Shown here one piece after another: positions 49,775 through 63,005 of a stretch of 64,000 nucleotides of DNA. The DNA is from Pinus tabuliformis (Eukaryota; Streptophyta; Pinopsida; Pinales; Pinaceae), in assembly GCA_031772625.1 (NCBI GenBank), contig CM062811.1, positions 646,796,606 to 646,860,605 of the forward strand. The letters run 5' to 3'. Position numbers and translations under genes: made by a program. Within the stretch, counting starts at the first letter, position 1. The number at the start of each line of letters is the position of its first letter. The notes below the pieces were generated by a model. That model was given only the letters and a program-made list of their open reading frames with translations. It was not told the DNA's origin and made no database searches.

Positions 49775-50747
49775 GATAAGGTTTAGCTGATCTAATGACT
49801 AAAGATTCCTCATCAACTGCTATAATTTGACCAGATTCGGGAGTGGTTCATCCTCGGATATCCATACACTTTCAGGAATCAATTGTCCAAGACTAACTAC
49901 TGGAAATGTTTTTTCGCAGAATTCGGATTCGGATGAGGAAGAGCACCAATTTGGACCCAATAGATTGGAAATGATGTTCCTGCACGGATCGAAATGATAA
50001 ATTATCATATTTTCGTCCATGAAATAATATTTAGGTACTTGGAAAGTATTGAAAGAATTGTGGAAAATGGAATGTTTCTTTGATAATACTTTTTTATAAG
50101 TTAGAAAATGGGAGGATGGAAAACGGTTGGTTATACTATGTAAATTACCCAAGAGACCTGAAAATTCAATGATTTTTCTCATAGGATCCTTTCTATTTGA
50201 TTGATTTCCCGTATCATAACATTTAGAATCATTGAATAGAACGATTCGAAAATAGTCGGATGGTGATAGAACCATAAAAGATCCACTGTCTTCTTCCCCA
50301 TTAGATAATGAACAAATAATTCCTTGATGCTTACTAATTAATTGACTCGCCCCATTGGAAGATAAAAGATTAGTGTGGTCCAAATTGTTATGGAACATCA
50401 AATTTGGACTTGTTTTATTGTCCCTTCTCCCCATGAAAAAAGGGGGGTATTTCATCAAGCTAATTTGAACCATATTGTTAACGATCTTATTTGTTCTTAC
50501 TGAAATAAGAGAAACATAAGCCTCAGATTCTATAGAATCTATTTGTTCCCAATCAAATCCTATACAAGTTCGAACCAATGGAATACTTATATCACTCATT
50601 ACTTGGATTCGTTCACCGTCTTCATACGAAATAGAATAGCTAATTTGAATCTGCAAGTTGTCCCCTTCCCTCGATAAATCTAGGGAAAACGGTGTTGTCA
50701 TATTCGACCCATCAGGTATTCCATGTTCTACGTTAGAATATCCAAAA
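49775..50747 (-). pseudogene. rpoC2: rpoC2 fragment B, with a frameshift
   Basis: About 320 codons of rpoC2, picking up at the conserved [26 protein letters not shown] and running to VVSLGQLIPESVWISEDEPLP. There one base is missing (CCACTCCCGAA where CCACTTCCCGAA is expected), which shifts the frame before GQIIAVDEESLVIRSAKPY. Positions 50,399-50,747 match 61,677-62,025 of fragment C, with one difference (Met versus Ile codon near SLxKYPPFF). Fragments A and B together cover what fragment C covers across its joint, plus more on each side. On its upstream side it is cut at ycf1. Confidence 0.9.
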
Positions 50748-51017
50748 CGTCGTAGAGAATTTCGAATCTTGAATCGGTTTGATCTGGAGAACGATCATGT
50801 AGGATTTTCCAATGGAAAAGACATACAAAATGATGAAGAACTCATGGGAAGAGACCAACATCTTAGCGTAGATACAACACAAATAATTAAACGTTTTCTT
50901 TGGCCTAGTTATCGATTAGAGGATATTATTTGCATGAATAGATATTGGTTCAATACAAATGATGGGAGTCGATCCGCGATGTTGAGAATACGTATGTATC
51001 CCCTAACTGTCAATTGA
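50748..51017 (+). pseudogene. ycf1: ycf1 3' end (Tic214)
   Basis: The last 89 codons of ycf1, which encodes the very large inner-envelope translocon protein Tic214. The conserved ending is clear: FLWPSYRLEDIICMNRYWFNTNDGSRSAMLRIRMYP. It begins abruptly at RRREFRIL where rpoC2 fragment B (opposite strand) stops. Downstream lies rps15, as in plastomes. Confidence 0.9.
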
Positions 51018-51340
51018 TAAATTTTTTGCTTCAATTCCGTTTTCGTAAAAAAAAAAGAATGGATTGATTCAATGGAGTTTCAGGATATGGCAAAAATTGA
51101 ACCAATCTGTTCGTTCTGTTTCATCAATGTGAAAAGATTCTACATCTCGTATCATATTTTGCCATAGGTTAAAACCAGATGTTCGTCCAAGAAGATAGGA
51201 AGAATCCGACCATTTTTTCTTAAATGGTCGGACGGAACGAATCAGAATTATTATATGAACCATGAAAATGAAAGAATGGATCTAATTCTTTTTTCTGACT
51301 CGAAAAAAAATTAAGCCCTGGAAAAATTTGTGTTTTTTTT

Positions 51341-51577
51341 ATGATCAATAATTTGTCCATTAGTTCATCTCTGATTCCCGATAAACAGAGAGGATCTGTT
51401 GAATCTCAGGTATTTTATTTAACCAATCGGGTCCTAAGACTTACCCAGCATCTGCAATTGCACGGAAGAGACTATTCATCCCAAAGGGGTTTGTGGAAAA
51501 TTTTGAGCAAACGTAAGCAACTTCTGGTTTATCTTAAGGAACATACTGAACTTTTTTTACTTCAAGAAAAAAAATGA
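51341..51577 (+). CDS. rps15: rps15 (plastid ribosomal protein S15), altered C-terminus
   Basis: 78 codons for the small-subunit protein S15, starting [25 protein letters not shown] and continuing [39 protein letters not shown], a strong family match. Typical S15 proteins end with a DLIGQL-type helix at about 88 residues; here the end is [13 protein letters not shown]. So either this lineage has a shorter tail or the segment joint to the trnR side falls at about 51,540. It follows ycf1, its normal neighbour. Confidence 0.8.
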   Translation: MINNLSISSSLIPDKQRGSVESQVFYLTNRVLRLTQHLQLHGRDYSSQRGLWKILSKRKQLLVYLKEHTELFLLQEKK

Positions 51578-51684
51578 ATATTTGATCATTTGGTGGAATT
51601 ATTCAGAACAGTAAAAAGAACTAAAGAATTTGTTCCATTCCAATCCAATACATTGCACAACAATTTATAACAATTGAAGAGTAT

Positions 51685-51756
51685 TACGTCCAATAGGATT
51701 TGAACCTATACCGAAGGTTTAGAAGACCTCTGTCCTATCCATTAGACGATGGACGC
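51685..51756 (-). tRNA. trnR-UCU: trnR-UCU (plastid-derived copy)
   Basis: A 72-base tRNA-Arg on the minus strand, from GCGTCCATCGTCTAATGG to CTATTGGACGTA, anticodon TCT in the loop CTTCTAA. The acceptor stem pairs, with a G-T at the end. It lies downstream of trnG-UCC as in plastomes. The usual next gene, atpA, is not here but a piece is at 35,921. Confidence 0.92.
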
Positions 51757-51979
51757 TCTTTTTTTTCTCTTCCCTTTTTTTTATTTGAATTCCCTTTGGC
51801 ATACATTGTCCCGATCTACCTTTTTATTCACACTGAGGTTATAGGATAGGAAAAGAATGGAATCTATTTCACATTAATTGATTTCGAGTGAATCGTGAAA
51901 TTATGTTATATACTTAATCACTTTATATCTACCTATTCTATATCTATCTAGATAGATATAAAATAGGTAGATATCTGTT

Positions 51980-52790
51980 AGCGGGTAGCGGGAATCGAAC
52001 CCGCATCGTTAGCTTGGAAGGCTAGGGGTTATAGTCGACATTTATTATTCGATGTCTCTAATTCAGAACCGAACATGAGAATTTAATGTCATTCGGCTCC
52101 TTCATGGGAGATAGAGAGCGGTATGAGGGAAGAAGCGGAGTATTTATATCAAATCTTTTTGAAAGGAATTGAAAATTCCTTTCTTTCTCCTCTTTTTTTT
52201 TTCTAAAAAAAAACCTTATTATCGTACCCATGGCATCTACGTCAGTTTATTCTCTTTTTTTTAGTGAAGGGCCCAAAATCGTAGAATACTTACTCACTTT
52301 CTAGATGATCCTGATAGAAAGATAAATTTGAAAAGTTTAAAATAATCACAAATCTTTCTAGTTACTTCGTTCCCTATTTCTACTGATTCTGATCCCTAGG
52401 AGAACAAATTCCACCGAGCTCGAACGAAATGCCGATAACCCAAGTAAACCAAAGTCATAGTTCTATAGCTATTCGGCTTCAACCTGGGGTCCTTCCATCC
52501 ATAAGTTGAAGGTTTAGTCACGATGAAAAAATATCTTCCCCATAGATCTGTAATTTATCTAACCTTTCAAACATTCTGTGTCGCTATCTTGGAACCAAAA
52601 ATGTGTTTATCTTTCATCATTTCAGACCCAGATTACGAGAAGGTATGCTATTCCTGGGTATTCATAGGGAAGGTTTTGAACCTATCTGTAAATAGAGCTT
52701 TAGATGGATCAAAGATCCATGTAAAAGATCCTTCAACTATTCGAGTTGATAATGTAACGAATCACACTTTTACCACTAAACTATACCCGC
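51980..52790 (-). tRNA. trnG-UCC: trnG-UCC with group II intron (plastid-derived copy)
   Basis: The 5' exon (52,768-52,790, 23 bases, GCGGGTATAGTTTAGTGGT...) is followed by an intron starting GTGTGATTC, and the 3' exon of 48 bases (51,980-52,027) contains the anticodon TCC in CTTCCAA and ends CCCGCTACCCGCT. The intron is about 740 bases, a normal size. The foot of the anticodon stem shows C opposite A where T-A is usual (CTAGC versus GCTAA), a possible decay change. Otherwise complete. Confidence 0.88.
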
Positions 52791-52852
52791 CACGATCTGA
52801 TTGTAACATATGGATCGATCTTTTGTCCAACCAATAGGAAGATGAGGAGTTA

Positions 52853-55000
52853 TCAATCAACCTCTATTGAGATCCTATAAATATTCTGTTCCTCTTTAGA
52901 TGAATTAGAAAGGGTACTCCTTCCATCTATGTCTTCGTTTACTATTTTGTTTTTTAAACATTCGGTTACAAACCAATCTTGAATACGAGGAAAAATTTCC
53001 TCGTTCTTATTGGAAAACATTTCGGATAGTAAATCATCTTGATAAGATCGAGTTTGAATAAGACCCACGTTTGAACTGAAACCCCTTTTAAAGCATTGAT
53101 CAAAGTTGTTTTCTTCTGAATCGGATCTTTTAAAAAAAGGTTGGCAAAATTTTTTTTCAAAATTGACTATTTGTTCTTTTGTTAAAGGCGTTGTAGAAAT
53201 CTCTTCGATCGAAGAAAGATATCTCTTTTCACGAACGAATGGATTCAATCGAGTTAGTAAATTGAAGGATCTGTACAAATCATAGATTAATACAAACGTT
53301 TGGTCACCACTTCGTTTTCGTTTTAAATATTTAGGTAATAATATGTTAGATACTTGTGATTTGATGAATGAAATAGTCTCTTTTTCTGAGTGAACGGGTC
53401 CTATTTCACCAATGGGCAAGGAAGATAGATTGTTGTGGATGATCAAAAGATTGAATAATTGTCCATATGTAAAATTATTCCTTTTTATATAAAATCTTTT
53501 CATATCAGAAGGTAATCTATTCCTATAATTTGGCCGAGTATGATGCAAATAATCAAAAAATTGGAGCGTATTTGCTCCGTGAAAAGAAGCTATCAATGAG
53601 CTCTGATCAGATAGTTTCACAGGATTCAACCAATTGTCTCGATCGTTGGATATCGTCGAAAAATAAGTGTTATCGAATGATTCCATGCGATTATTTTCAT
53701 TATCGAAAAAGTCAATAATCAATGGATTAATTGGTATCTTATTCGTAACAAATGGTGCAATTGTTCCTTCATCAATCAATAATTTCGATCTTTGTGAAAG
53801 ATTATGGTCATACAAAAGAAAGGTTTTAAATTTTTTTAAACGAACGATTAGAGTACCAATTGGATCTAACAACTGATTTAATAGTCTATAATTCATACTT
53901 TGGAGCCCATGAAATGCAAAATCAAAAAACGAAATTAAAATATCGAACTTAGAATTTAAGTTCGAAATGATAACGAACTTCGAGTTTAAGATCTTTACAG
54001 TACTTTCAGAAAGGGATAAAAACACAGACCAGCCAATTAAATCTCGATTAGTATTAGTACATAATTCAATTGGATCGAACACTATTTTAAAATAGTTTTT
54101 TTTAGAAAAAACCTGTTTCAAATATTTCATAAAGTATTCGGTCTGATTGGACCATTTGTACACATTCAAATTCTGATTGATATGTTTATCAATTCGAATA
54201 ATAGAATGGTTGAACCATTCTCTCTTAATTTTTTTCCAACTTGATGAATGCCGGTCAATTGTATCTTTCGTTACATTATTTAAATTTTCATTTTCTATAA
54301 AATTTGTTCTAATTTGATCCTTTAAATTGCGACTGAGCCTATTTATAAAATAGAATCTATTTAATAAATTTTTCGAATACCTGTTGTCAATGTTATACTT
54401 AATTGATTCATACCAACCCAAAGCTTCAGTTCTATAATTGTTAAAGGGAGTTCCTATCTCCAAGCAATTTTTGGAATCGATTTGGCTCAATTGTTTGTCG
54501 ATTATTTGATCTAAATAATCATCCGCTTTATCAATAATATTGAGTAGGACCCATAAAGATTGATTCTTCCATTTTTCTCTGTGATTGAAGATCCGATCCG
54601 ATCTCAACGATCCATTCTTGTTATAATAAATAAAAAATGAAATTTTATCATGAACCTGACTAGGCTTAGTTATTGATAGAGTGAATTGATCTGTCATTTC
54701 CAGACAATTTTTGTGCAATATGTATTTTCCTTTGCTTTGATCACAGAATGCAGAAAATAGATTCCAAGGCAGAGTAAAACTCCGCATAGCACAATTCAAG
54801 GAAGGATTTTCAATTTCAAAATATGTTTTTATCTTCCATAGATCAACTATCCTATTCATTAATGAATAGGATTTTGAATCCCTTAAATCTTGGGAAAAAA
54901 CATTTTTTTTTATTTTAAATAACCTTTTGGATAAGTTGAAATCTTCAATGGGCTTTTTAGTAGCACTAGGACCACCCATACACGGTTCATCTATTGGCAA
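52853..55000 (-). pseudogene. ycf2: ycf2 middle part, long open fragment
   Basis: 715 codons of uninterrupted frame from the first half of ycf2. Landmarks: [86 protein letters not shown]-like [58 protein letters not shown] and [18 protein letters not shown]. The ATPase domain and C-terminus are not in this piece. A 646-base internal part (53,442-54,087) is repeated in direct orientation at 55,084-55,729. Confidence 0.88.
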
Positions 55001-55083
55001 TATGTAAAATTGAGACCTATCTCATGAACGAATTGACCTGTGGATATGAAATTGGAGTACCAATTCTAGTGGCAAGATCCACT
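55001..55083. other. Short unassigned filler between the two ycf2 copies
   Basis: 83 bases of plastid-like sequence that I cannot assign. Its right end (TAGTGGCAAGATCCA) also occurs, reverse-complemented, at the left edge of the ycf2 5' fragment near 39,827-39,841. Confidence 0.4.
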
Positions 55084-55729
55084 ATCAAAAGATTGAATAA
55101 TTGTCCATATGTAAAATTATTCCTTTTTATATAAAATCTTTTCATATCAGAAGGTAATCTATTCCTATAATTTGGCCGAGTATGATGCAAATAATCAAAA
55201 AATTGGAGCGTATTTGCTCCGTGAAAAGAAGCTATCAATGAGCTCTGATCAGATAGTTTCACAGGATTCAACCAATTGTCTCGATCGTTGGATATCGTCG
55301 AAAAATAAGTGTTATCGAATGATTCCATGCGATTATTTTCATTATCGAAAAAGTCAATAATCAATGGATTAATTGGTATCTTATTCGTAACAAATGGTGC
55401 AATTGTTCCTTCATCAATCAATAATTTCGATCTTTGTGAAAGATTATGGTCATACAAAAGAAAGGTTTTAAATTTTTTTAAACGAACGATTAGAGTACCA
55501 ATTGGATCTAACAACTGATTTAATAGTCTATAATTCATACTTTGGAGCCCATGAAATGCAAAATCAAAAAACGAAATTAAAATATCGAACTTAGAATTTA
55601 AGTTCGAAATGATATCGAACTTCGAGTTTAAGATCTTTACAGTACTTTCAGAAAGGGATAAAAACACAGACCAACCAATTGAATCTCGATTAGTATTAGT
55701 ACATAATTCAATTGGATCGAACACTATTT
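55084..55729 (-). pseudogene. ycf2: ycf2 middle part, second copy (direct repeat)
   Basis: 646 bases repeating 53,442-54,087 in the same orientation, from [14 protein letters not shown] to [12 protein letters not shown] see three single-base differences. Read on the coding strand, one is TTA in copy 1 against TCA here, one is GGC in copy 1 against GGT here, and one is GTT in copy 1 against GAT here. Two of them are C/T pairs pointing in opposite directions, so both copies have changed on their own. Confidence 0.9.
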
Positions 55730-56470
55730 CGAATCCCTTTGTTTAATCCTGAAAAAAAAGATCCCTACACCTCGTCATTACATTAGTATTTCTCCAATAA
55801 TTTACTTGTTAAACTGCAGGAGAGGCTGATCTGAATAATTAGCAAATGAATTATTCTTCCTATAACTATACTTCGGTCGGAAAGATTCATGACGCGTGCG
55901 GCAGGGAAGGGAGTGGATAGGGCAAGCAAATTCTTTTTATCCTTATAAAAGACCTGGGACTAAGTTAAGTATCCCAAATATTATTATCCAGAACTAGATA
56001 GGATCAAATAAGAAAATAACAAAATTCTGTAGAACATATCCTTATCTATGAGGGGAGAGCGTATGAAAAATGTAATTGATCCTTTCATTTCCTTGAGTTA
56101 TTGGCCTTCCGCTGGGGGTTTCGGATCAAATACCAATATTTTAGAAACAAATATAATAAATTCAAGTGTGGTGCTTAGTGTACTGATCTATTTTGGAAAG
56201 GGAGTGTGTGCGAGTTGTATATTCGAATAATATGGCTGGGCCCAACCAGCTGCACTTTGGAGATAGAAAAGTGCATAATCTCAACGAATTACTTCCGAAT
56301 GGGGAATAGCGAAGAACTATAGCATTTCGTAATTGATTGGGAAATGAACTCTTAGTTTATAACAACCAATGAGGGAGGACCACTAGAATGGTTAAAGCTG
56401 AACTGTTTGAAGTCTAAGCACAACTAACTGGGTATTCTTTCCACCGCTGTGTCAAGATGAGATGGTAATA
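55730..56470 (+). pseudogene. atpF: atpF 5' part: leader, exon 1 and start of intron
   Basis: atpF encodes subunit b (CF0-I) of the plastid ATP synthase, the peripheral stalk anchored in the thylakoid. Exon 1 (56,063-56,207) starts [21 protein letters not shown] and ends at LIYFGKGV; its 145 bases are exactly the usual length. A group II intron starts GTGCGAGTTG at 56,208 and is followed to about 56,470, where the sequence passes to the petN region. Exon 2 is missing. Positions 55,730-56,062 are the upstream spacer. Confidence 0.9.
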
Positions 56471-56476
56471 CTCCTC

Positions 56477-56507
56477 ATAAGGATCCAGTCAGCCCTTGGA
56501 TCCTTAT
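56477..56507. repeat. Perfect 10-bp hairpin ATAAGGATCC / GGATCCTTAT
   Basis: Arms at 56,477-56,486 and 56,498-56,507 with an 11-base loop. ATAAGGATCCAGT also occurs at about 56,708. It lies where the atpF intron gives way to the petN upstream region and may mark the joint. Confidence 0.55.
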
Positions 56508-56551
56508 CATCTCGATGATGAAATCATTATTTTTTAGAGAACATGATCCGT

Positions 56552-56641
56552 ATGGATATAGTCGGTATAACTTGGGCTGCTTTAATGGTAGTTTTTACAT
56601 TTTCCCTTTCACTCGTAGTATGGGGGAGAAGTGGGCTATAA
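56552..56641 (+). CDS. petN: petN (cytochrome b6f subunit VIII), intact frame
   Basis: A 29-codon frame, [19 protein letters not shown] then [10 protein letters not shown], with stop TAA. It matches full-length PetN, the small single-helix subunit needed for cytochrome b6f assembly in thylakoids. The membrane helix spans residues 4-24. It is complete; neighbours trnC and psbM are not seen. Confidence 0.93.
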   Translation: MDIVGITWAALMVVFTFSLSLVVWGRSGL

Positions 56642-58083
56642 TGGTAATGCTTAAGAATCAATTATTGCGTTCCTTCCATATCATGCATGGTAATATATTC
56701 TGTTCCATAAGGATCCAGTAATATTGAATCTTCGTTCCAAATTGAAACACTCTACATGGAATTATTTCCTCTTTATCCCCGTAAGGGATGTACGTAATCC
56801 CTTATCATTATCATTTTCCTATGAAAAATCTTATTTTCTTCAACAGGTTTGAATTCATTAGTTCTTTTCTAGAATGAGTCGATAATATCATTTCTTCCAC
56901 TGAAGAACGATCTCTCTTCTCTTTCTTAGTAGGAATAGAAAGAGTCCCTGTTTTATCGGATGGTTCCGAATTGAATTGATCGGATCTGATATGAATTCCG
57001 TTCTCGGAAAAATATGGGACATAAGTCTAAGTCATAGATTCCTTTGCTTTTTCATATACCATTTCAAGTGCTATATCTAACATGTGCTAGATATAGATGT
57101 TCGTACCGAAAAAAAGATGTTCAACTTTGATCCTAAAGAATCCGCAAGTACGTTCAGAATTAAGTCTGTCTGCATTGGGTCTATTTTTCCAGGAGCAGGA
57201 AGAAGGTGATGTGATCAGCTCCGCTATTTTATGGTACGAGGTCCTTCATCCTACATTTACCATATATGGATAAGTACCATTAAGATATATTTATCCATAT
57301 ATGGGTGTAAAAGAAGAAGTAGTATAAAATAGTGGGGTAGATTAAAGCAAACGTTGGTCCAGATGTAGATCTAATATGCATAGCCGGTAGATTGCATTTT
57401 TGTGATATGTTACCAGAACGGAACTAGAGGCAAGGAAGAGTGTTTGTCCCAATATGAAAATCTTGGGTCTCAAAAACCATGTGATGATCTTAGGTGAAGA
57501 AAGAGAACGAACCAAAGGTTCGCCTTTAGCGAGGATGGATCAACTCCAGAGAATTTCTCTGCCCAGGTATTCGGAATATCCGTCGTACTTGCCACTTCTA
57601 TGGTTCAAAAATAGGCTCGATTTACCGCACATAACTTATTGTAGAGAATCCTAGTTGATCAAGATCTTCGCCCCGATATTTAGCAAAGGGATAGATACAT
57701 CCGGGATTTTCGATTGAACGGAAATTTTGTTCAACCCCAACGGAATGCGTTGCGTTTGGATGGAGCTAAAAGTCACATGTCCGATCGATACTTTGACTGC
57801 TCTATGGATTGCTTGGAACATATGATATTCGAGAGAACTCTCGAATTTTTCGAAGAACTAGCGATAAAAATAAAAATAAAAATAGTTTATAGGTTTGATC
57901 ATCTGGTATCGGATCAATCTCGATCGATCCAAAATACTAATATGCCTGCTCTGGTCCAACGTTCCCATCCATCGATCTAGATAAGGACATGAGATTGATA
58001 TGATCTGAAAGACTTTTCAAGGCCAAGTCATAGGGACGGACTATGAGGGGATATATATAAATAGTATCACTTAGTGGAATGTA
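56642..58083. other. Plastid-like spacer, gene content not recognised
   Basis: The first part should be the petN flank and the last part the trnV-UAC downstream flank. Between them at least one joint must exist, but I cannot place it. Frames at 57,454-57,654 and 57,714-57,980 have no recognised product. No tRNA was found. Confidence 0.45.
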
Positions 58084-58700
58084 TAGGGCTATACGGGCTC
58101 GAACCGTAGACCTTCTCGGTAGAACAGATCAAAGTTCTTATTATCAAAATAATTTGAACTGTTCCAAGAACCCAACATGCATTTTCTCGCATTGGGCTCT
58201 TTCATTAACTGATGGAAAGATCGGTTAGTCTGCCATTCTCCTCTTTCCGGTAAGATACTAATATGGCTCCGTGTGCTCCAAATTCTTACCCTTCGGAAGC
58301 AATCCCAAAGTTATTCAAAAGGTTTTTTTGACGTAGGTCTGCCTTGCTCGGGCATAGATTGACTCAAATAGAGTCTCTTCTATCGCTCCAAAAGTAAAAT
58401 ATGACACTTCATACACCTAAAAGTTCATAGAGCGAAAAGAATCTATTTTGAGGTCCCCGTATTATACTCATTATGCCTGGCATTGAACAGAGCTGGGATT
58501 GACCATATCAATTAGATCCGTAATTCGAATCAGATCGAACTTAATCTTTGTCATGCTATTGTTCCCCAGAGAAACAAATTTATAGAGTAAGACTATTTCA
58601 CATAGAATCTATTTCGTGGATCGGACGAATCGATAAACTCTCCCGAAAACCATTGGCGCACGTGTAAACGAGGTGCTCTACCTTGCTGAGCTATAGCCCT
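58084..58700 (-). tRNA. trnV-UAC: trnV-UAC with group II intron (plastid-derived copy)
   Basis: The 5' exon (58,662-58,700, 39 bases) begins AGGGCTATAGCTCAGC and ends TTTACAC with the anticodon TAC; the intron starts GTGCGCC. The 3' exon (58,084-58,118, 35 bases) reads CGAGAAGGTCTACGG... to CCCTA. The intron is 543 bases, a normal length. Complete, and in its normal place before trnM and atpE. Confidence 0.9.
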
Positions 58701-58903
58701 TCCTTGCCAGTCTTGGTGATACACTACTATACTAACCAGATGGATCACTTTATGTCAAGGTAGATATTTCATGATCTAATACTATGATCCAATACGTTCC
58801 AATAAGTTCGATCTGTGCCAGGGACACATACATTGTCTATACATTTAATTCGATTTCGATTTAGAATCGTTTATAAATCCAACTCTACCTATGAGAATAA
58901 ATG

Positions 58904-58930
58904 ACCCACTTAACTCAGTGGTTAGAGTAT

Positions 58931-58976
<46 letters not shown>
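58904..58976 (+). tRNA. trnM-CAU: trnM-CAU, elongator (plastid-derived copy), acceptor-stem mismatch
   Basis: A 73-base tRNA-Met, anticodon CAT in TTTCATA, between trnV-UAC and atpE as in plastomes. The acceptor stem reads ACCCACT against AGTAGGT, so the fourth pair is C opposite A where the family has T-A. This is probably a mutation after transfer to the nucleus. Confidence 0.9.
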
Positions 58977-58978
<2 letters not shown>

Positions 58979-59084
58979 CTTATTAGATGCCATCGAGTTT
59001 TCAATGGTATCTAATAAGTTTTACTCCACGTGTTTGGATCGAGGCGGAACATTGAATCCATTTTTCAGATCATTATAGAAAATG

Positions 59085-59498
59085 TTAATTAGAGACGGGG
59101 GGGCTAGCATTGATAGCCTCTAATCGGGTTCTAGCCCTTTTCAGAGCTAAATCAGCCTCAATTGCTTGTCTTTTGCCTTCGGCTCGAGCTAAGTCAGCTT
59201 TAGCTATTCGAAAATTTTCCTGGGCTTCTCGGGGATCGATGTCAACATCTCTCTCTGCATTATTTACCAATATAGTTATTCTATCACTGTCTATCTTGGC
59301 GAAACCGCCCATCATAGCCATAGTGGACCACTGCCCATTGAGACGTATTTTCATAACTCCTATATCTACAGCTGCCACAAGTGAAGCATGATTGGGTAAT
59401 ACGCCAATTTGACCACTATTAGTAGATAGAATTATTTCTTTAACTTCTGAATCCCAAATGACTCGATTAGGAGACAGTACACGAAGATTTAGGGTCAT
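59085..59498 (-). CDS. atpE: atpE (ATP synthase epsilon subunit), intact frame
   Basis: 137 codons, full length for the plastid epsilon subunit, which couples and gates the CF1 head on the thylakoid. It begins [21 protein letters not shown] and contains [25 protein letters not shown] and the C-terminal helices rich in Arg and Ala ([20 protein letters not shown]). It starts 8 bases after the atpB stop codon, so the two genes do not overlap as they do in many plastids. No damage seen. Confidence 0.94.
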   Translation of the reverse strand: MTLNLRVLSPNRVIWDSEVKEIILSTNSGQIGVLPNHASLVAAVDIGVMKIRLNGQWSTMAMMGGFAKIDSDRITILVNNAERDVDIDPREAQENFRIAKADLARAEGKRQAIEADLALKRARTRLEAINASPPVSN

Positions 59499-59506
59499 TT
59501 TCAGAA

Positions 59507-61657
<2,151 letters not shown>

Positions 61658-61678
61658 ATGTCACCAAAAACAGAGACA
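61658..61678 (+). pseudogene. rbcL: rbcL first seven codons only
   Basis: The start of the Rubisco large subunit gene, MSPKTET, follows its normal leader and ribosome-binding site. It is then cut and joined to rpoC2 on the opposite strand. The bases CAAA at 61,677-61,680 fit both partners. Confidence 0.88.
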
Positions 61679-62626
61679 AATTTGGACTTGTTTTATTGTC
61701 CCTTCTCCCCATGAAAAAAGGGGGGTATTTAATCAAGCTAATTTGAACCATATTGTTAACGATCTTATTTGTTCTTACTGAAATAAGAGAAACATAAGCC
61801 TCAGATTCTATAGAATCTATTTGTTCCCAATCAAATCCTATACAAGTTCGAACCAATGGAATACTTATATCACTCATTACTTGGATTCGTTCACCGTCTT
61901 CATACGAAATAGAATAGCTAATTTGAATCTGCAAGTTGTCCCCTTCCCTCGATAAATCTAGGGAAAACGGTGTTGTCATATTCGACCCATCAGGTATTCC
62001 ATGTTCTACGTTAGAATATCCAAAAATGGAATTTCTCTGTAGAATACCACTTTTGGGTATTCTAAGAATCGCATCAGGACAAGGTATTATTTTTTTTTCC
62101 CATTCTTTATCACACTGCAATGAGACGATGAATCGATTCATTTGCTTTTTCCCCTTAATATTGTAATTATTAGGGTAAAAGACATAAATAGAGTCTCGAT
62201 GCTTGTTGGATATGGTCCGATCAGTTTCAGTTTCTGAATAACTGAAGATTTGTTCTTCCTTCTCATAGCAATTTGAGTCACCTGATCTATGTTCCACTTG
62301 ATCCACGTAAGAATCGGAAAGTGATTGATGTTTGGCAACAAAAGGTTGAACATATACTTGATCCTGATACTTATGAAATGGAAAGGGTACTACACGGGAT
62401 CCGTATATACCTCCCGATAATATCCATAGATAACCCGTCCTGAGTATAGGATGAACATTACCCTGTACATATTCAGGTGCATGACACACATTGGTACTCC
62501 AGTGCATTTCTCCTTCTAAGTCAGAATATATATTTTTGCGAACTTTTTCCTTGAAGGAAGATGTTCTAGCACGAACCTCGGCAATAAGCTGTTCCGATTC
62601 CACATATTGATCATTCTGAACCAAAA
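61677..62626 (-). pseudogene. rpoC2: rpoC2 fragment C
   Basis: About 316 codons of rpoC2, from LVQNDQYVESEQLIAEVRAR to MGRRDNKTSPNL, in one open frame. It spans the position where fragments A and B are cut, so it shows the original order. It matches A (37,773-38,438) over 666 bases inverted, and B (50,399-50,747) over 349 bases in the same orientation, with very few differences. It is cut by rbcL on one side and by the trnQ upstream region on the other. Confidence 0.92.
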
Positions 62627-62730
62627 TTCCCCAATTGAGATCTGATCTAATGAATCTTGGATACTAATGGGTTGACAAAAAATTTGATATAAGTATTCAT
62701 TAGCATATGAATAGGGAAATAGGATGGGAA

Positions 62731-62802
62731 TGGGGCGTGGCCAAGCGGTAAGGCAGCAGGTTTTGATCCTGTTATTCGGAGGTTCGAATCCTTCCGTCCC
62801 AG
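62731..62802 (+). tRNA. trnQ-UUG: trnQ-UUG (plastid-derived copy)
   Basis: A 72-base tRNA-Gln, from TGGGGCGTGGCCAAGCGG to TTCCGTCCCAG, anticodon TTG in the loop TTTTGAT. All arms look normal. It stands about 200 bases upstream of chlB in the same direction, the ancestral gymnosperm arrangement. Confidence 0.94.
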
Positions 62803-63005
62803 ACTTATTTCATTGGTTCCTGTTTTCCCTTCCTTCGCTCTTCCCTTTTTTCTTTCGTAAAAGATCCAACTTTGTTTTCCTTTTTATCATAATTTAACCA
62901 TACTTAAAGTTCAGAAGGGAATGTGATTACAATAGGGAAGAGATAAAGGGATATATCTGTGGTGCAAGATGGGAATACGGATCAATTTGAGATAAGGTTC
63001 AATTT

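Noticed and set aside
59110-59391. Plus-strand frame across atpE
   Set aside because: It is the antisense shadow of atpE. Similar shadows at 42,296, 43,416, 44,340 and 61,936 were left out for the same reason.
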